A stretch of DNA of 7,103 bases from Alphaproteobacteria bacterium (GTDB lineage: Bacteria; Pseudomonadota; Alphaproteobacteria; Rhizobiales; Aestuariivirgaceae), in contig JAJRRZ010000294.1 of the NCBI GenBank assembly GCA_024279045.1, positions 1-7,103 on the forward strand, in the 5' to 3' direction. Below the pieces are notes generated by a model that saw only the letters and a list, made by a program, of their open reading frames with translations, was not told where the DNA came from and did no database searches. Numbering within the stretch: position 1 is the first letter of the stretch; the number at the start of each line of letters is the position of its first letter. This document shows positions 1-5,485 of the stretch, one piece after another. A program made the translations under genes and the position numbers.

Positions 1-1089
1 CTGACCCGTTCGCTGCGCGCCGATCTGGGGGTGATGATCTCCGCCTCGCACAACCCCTATCACGACAACGGCATCAAGTTCTTCGGCCCTGATGGGCACA
101 AGCTCACCGACGCGCAGGAAGAGCGCATCGAGGTGCTGCTGGAAAACGACCTGTCGCGCTATGCCGCGGCGCCGGACAAGCTGGGCCGCGCCACGCGCAT
201 CGAGGACGCACGCGCCCGCTACGTGGAGTTCATCAAGCGCACCCTGCCGCGGCACTTCAAGCTCGATGGCCTGCGCGTGGTGGTGGACTGTGCCAACGGC
301 GCGGCGCACAAGATCGCCCCAACCGCACTGTGGGAGCTGGGCGCGGAGGTGATGAGCATCGGCGTGGAGCCCAACGGCTTCAACATCAACAAGGAGTGTG
401 GCTCCACCGCGCCTCAGCGCCTGCGGGAGGAGGTGCGCAAGTATCGCGCCGATGTCGGCATCGCGCTGGATGGCGATGCCGACCGGGTGATCATCGTCGA
501 TGAGCGCGGCGAAATCGTCGATGGCGATCAGATCCTGGCGCTCATTGCCACCCACTATCACGAACGCAGCTGGCTGCAGGGAGATGGCGTGGTAACCACC
601 ATCATGTCCAACCTGGGGCTGGAACGCTACCTCAAGGAACAGGGGCTGAAACTGCACCGCGCCCAGGTGGGCGACCGCTACGTGTTCCAGATGATGCGGG
701 AAAAGGGCTGCAATGTCGGTGGCGAACAATCCGGCCATATCATCCTGACCGACTACAACACCACCGGCGACGGACTGGTGGCGGCGCTGCAGGTGCTGGC
801 CTACATGAAAGAGCGCGATCTGCCCGCCTCGCGCGCCTGTCATCTGTTCGAACCGGTGCCGCAGGTGATGACCAACGTGCGCTACACCAGCGGCAAGCCG
901 CTGGAAAACGCCACGGTGAAGAAAGCCATCGACGAGGCCGAACGCGAGCTTGAAGGCTGGGGACGGCTGGTGATCCGCCCGTCGGGCACCGAGCCGGTGA
1001 TCCGCATTATGGCCGAAGGCGACGACGAGCACAGGATACGCGACATCGTCAATTCGCTGGCCGAGGTGCTGAAGCAGCAGGCCGCGTGA
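1..1089 (+). CDS. glmM: Phosphoglucosamine mutase, 3' part (left edge cuts it)
   Basis: GlmM interconverts glucosamine-6-phosphate and glucosamine-1-phosphate in the cytoplasm, on the route to UDP-N-acetylglucosamine for peptidoglycan and lipopolysaccharide. The reading frame is open from base 1, and 362 residues are present. Motifs in fragment numbering: the phosphoserine loop ISASHNP, with the catalytic Ser at residue 16 (codon 46-48); the metal-binding loop DGDADR at 157-162; the sugar-binding GGEQSGH at 240-246; and the phosphate-binding RPSGTEP at 326-332. E. coli GlmM has its catalytic Ser at 102, so about 86 residues are missing upstream and the full protein would be near 448 residues, normal for the family. 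The GGEQSGH and SASHNP loops favour GlmM over phosphomannomutase. It ends in TGA 10 bases from the end of the convergent gluQ, leaving no room for a separate terminator. Confidence 0.97.
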   Translation: MTRSLRADLGVMISASHNPYHDNGIKFFGPDGHKLTDAQEERIEVLLENDLSRYAAAPDKLGRATRIEDARARYVEFIKRTLPRHFKLDGLRVVVDCANGAAHKIAPTALWELGAEVMSIGVEPNGFNINKECGSTAPQRLREEVRKYRADVGIALDGDADRVIIVDERGEIVDGDQILALIATHYHERSWLQGDGVVTTIMSNLGLERYLKEQGLKLHRAQVGDRYVFQMMREKGCNVGGEQSGHIILTDYNTTGDGLVAALQVLAYMKERDLPASRACHLFEPVPQVMTNVRYTSGKPLENATVKKAIDEAERELEGWGRLVIRPSGTEPVIRIMAEGDDEHRIRDIVNSLAEVLKQQAA

Positions 1090-1099
1090 TACGCTCTGT

Positions 1100-2107
1100 T
1101 CAGCCCGTCTCGGCGCCAAAGCCCAGGCGTGTGCGCAATTCTTTCGCCGTCATGCCGGCCTCGCGCAGCGCACGCAGTGTGGTGTCGCCTGCGCTTTTCG
1201 ACAGTTTGCGCCCCTGTTCGTCGGTAATCAGCCGATGGTGCACATATGCAGGTTCCGGCAAGTCCAGCAGCACCTGCAGCAGACGGTGAATGGCAGTGGC
1301 CTGAAACAGATCCTGCCCGCGGGTTACATGGGTTATGCCCTGCACGGCATCATCAATGACCACCGCCACGTGATACGACACGCCGATATCGCGCCGTCCC
1401 AAGATCACGTCGCCCCAGTTGCGCACATCGAGGCCGCCGGTATCGGCGCGTAGCAGGCCGTGCTCGCCGTTCGGTCCCTTGCCTTCCTCGCGCCATTGCA
1501 GGGGCTGGCCGTTCAGCTTGTGGCGCGCCAGTGCCAGCGCCTTGTCCATGTCCAGCCGCCAGGCAGGCGGCAGCGGCTCCTGCAGTGGCCATTCGCCCAG
1601 CCGCGCACAAGGGGCCTCGTCGCCATTGGCAGTACAGTCGGCACCGGCAGTACAGTCGGCATCGGCGGGGCGGTCGTTATTGGCGGGGTGATCGTCATTG
1701 GTGGCAAGATGGCGGCAGGTGCCGGAATAGACTGGCGCGCCGTCCGGATCGCGCGGCCAGTCCGGCGCGGCGGTCGCGGCGCGCAGCGCCCGGCGGGTGC
1801 AATGGCAAGGATAGAGCACACCCATCTCGCGCAACCGCCGTAGCGCCCGGCAATACAGCGCCACATGCGGGCGCTGGTGGCGCACCGGCTTTGGCCAGTG
1901 CAGACCCAGCCAGGCAAGATCGTCGAAAATGCCCTGCACGTATTCCTGCCGCGCGCGGGTGAAGTCGATGTCCTCGATGCGCAGCAGAAAACGCCCGCCA
2001 TGCCGGCGCGCTACATCGGCAGCGAACAGGGCGGAGAATGCATGGCCAATGTGCAGCCAGCCGTTGGGGCTGGGGGCAAAGCGGGTGATGACGCGCGTAT
2101 TGCTCAT
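1100..2107 (-). CDS. gluQ: Glutamyl-Q tRNA(Asp) synthetase (GluQRS)
   Basis: This paralogue of the glutamyl-tRNA synthetase catalytic core lacks the anticodon-binding domain. The family activates glutamate and attaches it to queuosine-34 of tRNA(Asp). The protein has 335 residues. Seen motifs: RFAPSPNG at 9-16 followed by the class I signature HIGH at 19-22; zinc ligands C101, C103, Y127 and C131, with the first two at the same numbers as in E. coli GluQRS; and the KMSKS-type KLSKS at 301-305. The protein ends soon after, as expected without an anticodon domain. It is longer than the usual roughly 290-300 residues because of an insert at about 136-168, directly after the zinc site, built of degenerate hexapeptides (see the repeat at 1628-1699). 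The ATG at 2107 is the first in-frame start and puts the HIGH motif at the normal place, but I see only a weak ribosome binding site. It follows fdxA by 57 bases with no obvious terminator, so co-transcription is possible. Confidence 0.95.
   Translation of the reverse strand: MSNTRVITRFAPSPNGWLHIGHAFSALFAADVARRHGGRFLLRIEDIDFTRARQEYVQGIFDDLAWLGLHWPKPVRHQRPHVALYCRALRRLREMGVLYPCHCTRRALRAATAAPDWPRDPDGAPVYSGTCRHLATNDDHPANNDRPADADCTAGADCTANGDEAPCARLGEWPLQEPLPPAWRLDMDKALALARHKLNGQPLQWREEGKGPNGEHGLLRADTGGLDVRNWGDVILGRRDIGVSYHVAVVIDDAVQGITHVTRGQDLFQATAIHRLLQVLLDLPEPAYVHHRLITDEQGRKLSKSAGDTTLRALREAGMTAKELRTRLGFGAETG
1628..1699. repeat. Four 18-bp tandem repeats inside gluQ
   Basis: Four consecutive 18-base units begin at 1628, 1646, 1664 and 1682, each starting GGC on the plus strand. 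Units 1 and 2 differ at one base. Units 3 and 4 are similar to each other and more diverged from the first pair. Because 18 is a multiple of three, the array stays in frame and encodes, in GluQ order, NDDHPA, NNDRPA, DADCTA and GADCTA, followed by a related NGDEAP. The insert lies between the zinc-binding segment (C131) and the rest of the catalytic core, so it probably forms a flexible surface loop. The array probably grew by replication slippage. Confidence 0.85.
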
Positions 2108-2164
2108 GATGGCCCGTCAGCGCCAATGCCCCTGTGCCCGCCCCCGGTCGTCTCGTGCAAGGAC

Positions 2165-2503
2165 TCAGTCGCCCTCGCCCGGCTCTTCGGAAAAATATTT
2201 ATCCAGCTTGTCTGGCTCGCCGTCGTATTTCTCCGCTTCCGGCAGCGGATCCTTCTTGGAGGTGATGTTGGGCCAGATCTTCGCATACTTGGCGTTCAGC
2301 TCTACCCACTTGTCCATGCCCGGCTCGGTATCGGGCAGGATGGCTTCCGCCGGACATTCCGGTTCGCACACGCCGCAGTCGATGCACTCGTCCGGATCGA
2401 TCACCAGCATCACCTTGCCTTCGTAGAAGCAGTCCACCGGACATACTTCCACGCAGTCGGTGTATTTGCACATGATGCAGTTGTCGACGACGACGTAGGT
2501 CAT
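2165..2503 (-). CDS. fdxA: Seven-iron ferredoxin, FdxA type
   Basis: This is a small soluble electron carrier of 112 residues with one [3Fe-4S] and one [4Fe-4S] cluster. Nine Cys are seen at 9, 12, 17, 21, 25, 40, 43, 46 and 50. By alignment with Azotobacter ferredoxin I, C9, C17 and C50 would hold the 3Fe cluster and C21, C40, C43 and C46 the 4Fe cluster. The segments CKYTDCVEVCPVDCFYEG and DECIDCGVCEPECP are family hallmarks, and the C-terminal half carries the conserved WPNIT. The ATG at 2503 was chosen because family members begin MTYVV and because AAGGGG (2513-2518) lies 9 bases upstream. The frame stays open for 47 codons further upstream, but that part resembles nothing I know. The electron partner cannot be read from this context. 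gluQ follows 57 bases downstream. Confidence 0.95.
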   Translation of the reverse strand: MTYVVVDNCIMCKYTDCVEVCPVDCFYEGKVMLVIDPDECIDCGVCEPECPAEAILPDTEPGMDKWVELNAKYAKIWPNITSKKDPLPEAEKYDGEPDKLDKYFSEEPGEGD

Positions 2504-2806
2504 GGATTTTGTCCCCTTGCGGCGGCGGCTTGTGGCATCAGAAGCCGCCCGGTTGTTGTCGGTCGGTCGCAATAGGGCCGCTGACCAGCCCTGGCCGGAA
2601 AGCTCCTGCTGCACAACAGTTGGGGATTGTTCCGGCGGCTGCAAGCGCTTTCACCACCAGATGGAAAAAGCACTTTTCCGCCTATAGGCCCGCATGGACG
2701 GCGATGCAAGTCGGCCTTGCCGGAAAAGGCAAAATATCGCACCCGGCGGGATCCACCGGTTTGCCCCATGCAGGCCCCCTCACCACCCATGTGCCATGTG
2801 TATTGT
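2504..2806. other. Gene-free stretch between the YkuD gene and fdxA
   Basis: These 303 bases must hold the 3' end of the YkuD transcript and probably the fdxA promoter. I found no convincing -35/-10 pair for fdxA. Structure that can be seen: a GGAAAA/TTTTCC hairpin at 2663-2679, too AT-rich and without a U-tract to be called a terminator, and a 7-base inverted repeat GCCGGAA/TTCCGGC at 2594-2600 and 2630-2636, within the likely fdxA leader. Open frames here lack both ribosome binding sites and recognisable protein features. Confidence 0.5.
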
Positions 2807-3328
2807 TCAACAAGCCACGCGGATACCGATGCCAGGCCGCAGATCGTGCAGCAGGGCGCGCAGGTGCTGTTCGTGCATGGCGATGCAGCCGGCGGTAGGG
2901 CGGGCGTCGTCGTGCATCAGGTGCAGGAAGATGGCGCTGGAGCGGCCCTGGCAACGCGGGTGGATGTTGAAATCCAGCACCGCCAGCAGATCATAGGCGC
3001 GATCATCGCGCCACAGATGTTCCGCGCTGGCCGGGAACGGCTGGCGGATGTAGCGGTTGTAGAGCGCATGGCCGGGAGCATCGCACCAGCCATCATCGGG
3101 CCGGATGGCGCGCAGCGGCAGCATGGTGGTTGGGCGGCGCACCCGTTCGGTGCGGTAGAACACACACAACGGACGCAAGATGGCCGCAGGCGTGGCCATG
3201 TCGCCCTCGCGCGGGAAATGGCTGATGCCTGCCGCGCCAAGCATGATCGGCCAGCGCCGGTGGCCCAGCCACAGCCATGCGCGCGTCTGCCTGCTGGACA
3301 GCCCCCGCACGCAAGCCGTCTTGTTCAT
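2807..3328 (-). CDS. L,D-transpeptidase-like YkuD-domain protein
   Basis: The 173-residue protein has the look of the short YkuD-domain proteins of alphaproteobacteria. Landmarks: PREGDMATPA at 39-48, LRAIRPDDGWCD at 72-83, and the active-site region with FLH (His136) and PTAGCIAM (Gly147, catalytic Cys148). In the family the Cys attacks a tetrapeptide stem to make 3-3 peptidoglycan cross-links or to anchor proteins. Many classical members have Arg two residues after the Cys, whereas this one has Ala150. I see no clear signal peptide, only a weakly hydrophobic N-terminus, so its location is uncertain. The ATG at 3328 was chosen because AAGG precedes it by about 9 bases and it fits the family's start. 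A TTG 13 codons upstream (3367) is possible. The 38-residue membrane protein ends 47 bases upstream and may share its transcript. The domain is well supported; the actual substrate is not known. Confidence 0.85.
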   Translation of the reverse strand: MNKTACVRGLSSRQTRAWLWLGHRRWPIMLGAAGISHFPREGDMATPAAILRPLCVFYRTERVRRPTTMLPLRAIRPDDGWCDAPGHALYNRYIRQPFPASAEHLWRDDRAYDLLAVLDFNIHPRCQGRSSAIFLHLMHDDARPTAGCIAMHEQHLRALLHDLRPGIGIRVAC

Positions 3329-3375
3329 GGCTGAAAACCTTGCCGTGGCCAGTCCATCAGCGGGCAAGCGCCGCC

Positions 3376-3492
3376 TCAGGACATGGCCATTACCGCCGCG
3401 GCGCCCAGCATGCAGGTGATGAAGGCCAGCCCCGCCAGGATGAACTTCAGAAACCGTGCGTCCGCCTGCAGGCCGACATTTTCCGCTTTCAT
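3376..3492 (-). CDS. Small single-pass membrane protein, 38 residues
   Basis: I do not recognise this protein. The evidence for a gene is a perfect AGGAGG (3501-3506) exactly 8 bases before an ATG, and a product of the right shape. It has a short charged N-terminus (residues 1-13, MKAENVGLQADAR), then one hydrophobic stretch at about 14-36 (FLKFILAGLAF through GAAAVMAM), and ends in Ser. With Arg13 and Lys16 at the N-terminal side of the helix, an N-in orientation is likely. The frame is open further upstream, with ATGs at 3528 and 3606, but neither has a comparable ribosome binding site. The YkuD gene starts 47 bases downstream on the same strand, so the two may be co-transcribed; a role at the envelope is a guess from that. 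A remnant of a longer gene seems unlikely given the strong start signal. Confidence 0.6.
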   Translation of the reverse strand: MKAENVGLQADARFLKFILAGLAFITCMLGAAAVMAMS

Positions 3493-3500
3493 GGCAGTTT

Positions 3501-3506
3501 CCTCCT
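3501..3506 (-). promoter_or_regulatory. Perfect Shine-Dalgarno site of the small membrane protein gene
   Basis: AGGAGG, inside a longer GGGGGAGGAGG run, sits 8 bases before the ATG at 3492. It is the strongest ribosome binding site in the window and decides the start of this very short gene against the longer open frame. Confidence 0.75.
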
Positions 3507-3753
3507 CCCCCGAAAAGGAAAGTTCCATGGCATGTTCGCCATGCTGAAGCGGATTTAGCAGAGTCATTCTTAATGCCCCCTGAACAACGTCTTCACGCGG
3601 GGGCATGATCCATGCCGAACGACATCAGCAGTGTGACAGGTCATGCAGAATGGCATGTTCTTCGTGCCCCCGGTGCCGTGCGCAATCAGGCGCCGGCAAC
3701 GCCAGCATTGTTGCATGATTTTGATGGTCTTGGCAAACCCCGAACCATGCACA

Positions 3754-3776
3754 TGGCAAATGACTGTCATTTGCCA
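3754..3776 (-). terminator. Hairpin just downstream of leuC, possible transcript end
   Basis: A perfect 10-bp inverted repeat, TGGCAAATGA and TCATTTGCCA, has a 3-base loop and lies 19 bases after the leuC stop. No U-tract follows on the minus strand, so it is not a standard intrinsic terminator. It could protect the 3' end of the leuC mRNA or act with Rho. Confidence 0.4.
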
Positions 3777-3795
3777 GGCATCCATGTGCCGGACA

Positions 3796-5199
3796 TCAGT
3801 CCCACGAGCGGATATCGACGAAATGCCCGGCTATAGCCGCAGCGGCAGCCATGGCCGGGGAAACCAGGTGCGTGCGCCCCTTGAAGCCCTGCCGCCCCTC
3901 GAAGTTGCGGTTTGAGGTGGAGGCACAGCGCTCGCCCGGAGCCAGGCGGTCGGCATTCATGGCCAGGCACATGGAGCAGCCCGGTTCGCGCCACTCGAAG
4001 CCCGCCTCGATGAACACCTTGTCCAGTCCTTCCGCCTCGGCCTGTTCCTTCACCACGCCGGAGCCGGGCACCACCATGGCTTTGACCGCCGGGTTCACCT
4101 GCTTGCCGCGGACGATGGCGGCAGCCGCGCGCAGGTCTTCCAGCCGGCCATTGGTGCATGAGCCGATGAACACCCGGTCGATGGGAATGTCGGTAATCTT
4201 CTGTCCCGGCTTCAGACCCATGTAGTCGAGCTTGCGTTCGATCATGGCACGGCGTGTCTCGTCTTCCACTTCCGCCGGGTCGGGCACGCGCCCGCCGATG
4301 GCCACCACGTCCTCCGGGCTGGTGCCCCAGGTAACCAGCGGCGGCAGGTTGGCGGCATCAAGCTCGACTTCCGCGTCGAACACCGCATCATCGTCGGACT
4401 TCAGCGTACGCCAGTATGCCACGGCCTTGTCCCACAACTCGCCCTTCGGCGCCATGGGCCGACCGCGGAAATATTCGATGGTCTTCTCGTCCGGGGCGAT
4501 CAACCCGGCACGCGCGCCGGCCTCGATAGACATGTTGCACACCGTCATGCGGCCTTCGATGGACATGTCCTCGAACACCTCACCGGCATATTCGATGACA
4601 TGGCCGGTGCCGCCGGCGGTGCCGATCTCACCGATAATGGCGAGGATCACGTCCTTTGGCGTTACGCCGTCGGGCAGCTTGCCGTTCACCCGCACGCGCA
4701 TGTTCTTCGCCTTTTTCTGGATCAGCGTCTGGGTGGCCAGCACATGTTCCACCTCCGAGGTGCCGATGCCGTGCGCCAGCGCCCCGAAAGCGCCGTGGGT
4801 GGAGGTATGCGAGTCGCCGCAGACGATGGTCGTGCCCGGCAGGGTGAAGCCCTGTTCCGGGCCAACGACATGCACGATGCCCTGGCGCTGGTCGTGCTCG
4901 TCGAAATAGGTGATGCCGAACTCCGCGCAGTTTTTCGCCAGCGTCTCGATCTGCAGTTTCGATTCCGGATCGTCGATGCCCTTGCTGCGATCGGTGGTGG
5001 GCACGTTGTGATCGACTACCGCCAGGGTCTTTTCCGGGTGGCGCACTTTGCGTCCGGCCTGGCGCAGTCCCTCGAAGGCTTGCGGGCTGGTAACCTCGTG
5101 GATGAGGTGGCGGTCGATGAAAATCAGCGAGGAGCCATCGTCATTGGTTTCGATGACATGAGCATCCCAGATCTTGTCATACAGCGTCTTGCCTGGCAT
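3796..5199 (-). CDS. leuC: 3-isopropylmalate dehydratase large subunit
   Basis: LeuC forms isopropylmalate isomerase with LeuD and converts 2-isopropylmalate to 3-isopropylmalate in leucine biosynthesis, in the cytoplasm. The 467 residues align end to end with E. coli LeuC (466). The [4Fe-4S] ligands are seen as C348 in VFIGSCTNGR and C408 and C411 in EPGCSMCLAMN, each one residue beyond the E. coli numbers. Other landmarks are IDRHLIHEVTSPQAFEGLR near the N-terminus, VCGDSHTSTHGAFGALAHGI, and the C-terminal NRNFEGRQG. The ATG at 5199 was chosen over an in-frame GTG at 5214 because AAGG (5208-5211) sits 8 bases before it and MPGKTLYDKIW matches the family start. leuD is not in the window. Upstream, only 30 bases separate leuC from the MITE-like inverted repeat at 5230-5394, so its promoter is probably in or across that element. 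Confidence 0.98.
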   Translation of the reverse strand: MPGKTLYDKIWDAHVIETNDDGSSLIFIDRHLIHEVTSPQAFEGLRQAGRKVRHPEKTLAVVDHNVPTTDRSKGIDDPESKLQIETLAKNCAEFGITYFDEHDQRQGIVHVVGPEQGFTLPGTTIVCGDSHTSTHGAFGALAHGIGTSEVEHVLATQTLIQKKAKNMRVRVNGKLPDGVTPKDVILAIIGEIGTAGGTGHVIEYAGEVFEDMSIEGRMTVCNMSIEAGARAGLIAPDEKTIEYFRGRPMAPKGELWDKAVAYWRTLKSDDDAVFDAEVELDAANLPPLVTWGTSPEDVVAIGGRVPDPAEVEDETRRAMIERKLDYMGLKPGQKITDIPIDRVFIGSCTNGRLEDLRAAAAIVRGKQVNPAVKAMVVPGSGVVKEQAEAEGLDKVFIEAGFEWREPGCSMCLAMNADRLAPGERCASTSNRNFEGRQGFKGRTHLVSPAMAAAAAIAGHFVDIRSWD

Positions 5200-5207
5200 G
5201 GGCTGTG

Positions 5208-5211
5208 CCTT
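5208..5211 (-). promoter_or_regulatory. Ribosome binding site choosing the leuC ATG
   Basis: AAGG lies 8 bases before the ATG at 5199. The alternative GTG at 5214 has no purine-rich site at a suitable distance. Confidence 0.6.
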
Positions 5212-5229
5212 CACTTGCTGTTGGCTGGT

Positions 5230-5394
5230 TAGGGTCTGATCTCAATACCCGAGCACTCCCCATATGCATTTTGGCTTCATATCAGACGGTTTTTCGTTCT
5301 TGCCAATAGCTCCACTATTGCCTGCGAACGAAAAACCGCTGCTATTTTGCCAAAATGCCCATGAGAAGCACTCGTTTATTGAGACCAGACCCTA
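5230..5394. mobile_element. MITE-like 165-bp imperfect inverted repeat
   Basis: Two 80-base arms (5230-5309 and 5315-5394) flank a 5-base centre and match at roughly three quarters of positions by my hand alignment. Matching blocks are the 18-base ends TAGGGTCTGATCTCAATA and its complement at 5377-5394 (17 of 18), GCATTTTGGC (5266-5275, 5349-5358), CGGTTTTTCGTTC (5287-5299, 5326-5338, perfect) and CAATAG (5304-5309, 5315-5320). Both ends carry TA, as expected if insertion duplicated a TA target. It has no room for a transposase, so it would be a non-autonomous element moved by an enzyme encoded elsewhere; the parent family is unknown to me. The AT-rich arms contrast with the GC-rich genes around it. 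A fixed regulatory hairpin is the main alternative. Confidence 0.65.
5279..5306 (-). promoter_or_regulatory. Weak candidate leuC promoter inside the MITE-like element
   Basis: TTGGCA (5301-5306) is followed after 16 bases by TGATAT (5279-5284) on the minus strand, about 80 bases before the leuC ATG. The -10 matches the consensus at only three of six positions. It is listed because the space outside the element is too short to hold a promoter. Confidence 0.2.
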
Positions 5395-5404
5395 GTGTCT
5401 CTGC

Positions 5405-5434
5405 AACAAAGGCCGGACATGATGATGCCCGGCC
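5405..5434 (-). terminator. Intrinsic terminator of rplS
   Basis: On the minus strand, GGCCGGGCAT and ATGTCCGGCC form a 10-bp stem with one G-U pair around the 4-base loop CATC, followed directly by TTTGTT. It lies 51 bases beyond the rplS stop codon. It should separate rplS from leuC, although read-through cannot be excluded. Confidence 0.75.
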
Positions 5435-5458
5435 CCGAATCCCACGTGCTGCATATGG

Positions 5459-5475
5459 CGCCGGCGGGGCCGGCG
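5459..5475 (-). repeat. GC-rich hairpin after rplS
   Basis: CGCCGGC and GCCGGCG pair around a 3-base loop, 10 bases after the rplS stop. No U-tract follows. It precedes the better terminator hairpin and may help stabilise or end the rplS transcript. Confidence 0.4.
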
Positions 5476-5485
5476 GGCGCGGGCC

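Larger units (their letters stand above)
3493..3795. other. Palindrome-rich stretch between leuC and the small membrane protein gene
   Basis: These 303 bases hold no gene I can support. They are dense in inverted repeats built on GGCATG/CATGCC: CATGGC/GCCATG at 3526-3543, ATGCCCCC/GGGGGCAT at 3573-3580 and 3599-3606, GGCATG/CATGCC at 3602-3616, and TGGCAAATGA/TCATTTGCCA at 3754-3776. The 11-mer ATGGCATGTTC occurs twice (3527-3537 and 3650-3660). The promoter of the small gene and the end of the leuC transcript should lie here, but I could not pick out a convincing -35/-10 pair. Confidence 0.5.

Noticed and set aside
1513..2126. Several long open frames on both strands across gluQ
   Set aside because: They are shadows in GC-rich DNA: the gluQ frame alone shows class I synthetase motifs and zinc ligands over its full length.
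2504..2644. N-terminal extension of FdxA by 47 residues
   Set aside because: The extension has low-complexity, arginine-rich sequence unlike the family, while MTYVV with AAGGGG 9 bases upstream matches the usual start.
2663..2679. GGAAAA/TTTTCC hairpin as a terminator of the YkuD gene
   Set aside because: The stem is short and AT-rich, no U-tract follows, and it lies about 130 bases past the stop codon.
2627..3334. 235-codon plus-strand frame opposite the YkuD gene
   Set aside because: The opposite strand has a recognisable active site and a ribosome binding site, while this frame has neither.
3329..3367. TTG start for the YkuD protein
   Set aside because: TTG is rare as a start and the ATG at 3328 has a suitable AAGG, which itself lies inside this extension.
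5200..5214. GTG start for leuC giving 472 residues
   Set aside because: There is no ribosome binding site before it. The ATG at 5199 has AAGG at 8 bases and matches the length of E. coli LeuC.
4232..5232. Two plus-strand open frames of over 200 codons opposite leuC
   Set aside because: They lie fully antisense to a complete, well-conserved leuC and show only composition-driven residues.
5230..5394. CRISPR-like or tRNA-like structure in the repeat
   Set aside because: There are only two arms, in inverted orientation, with no spacers, and no cloverleaf or CCA-type features.
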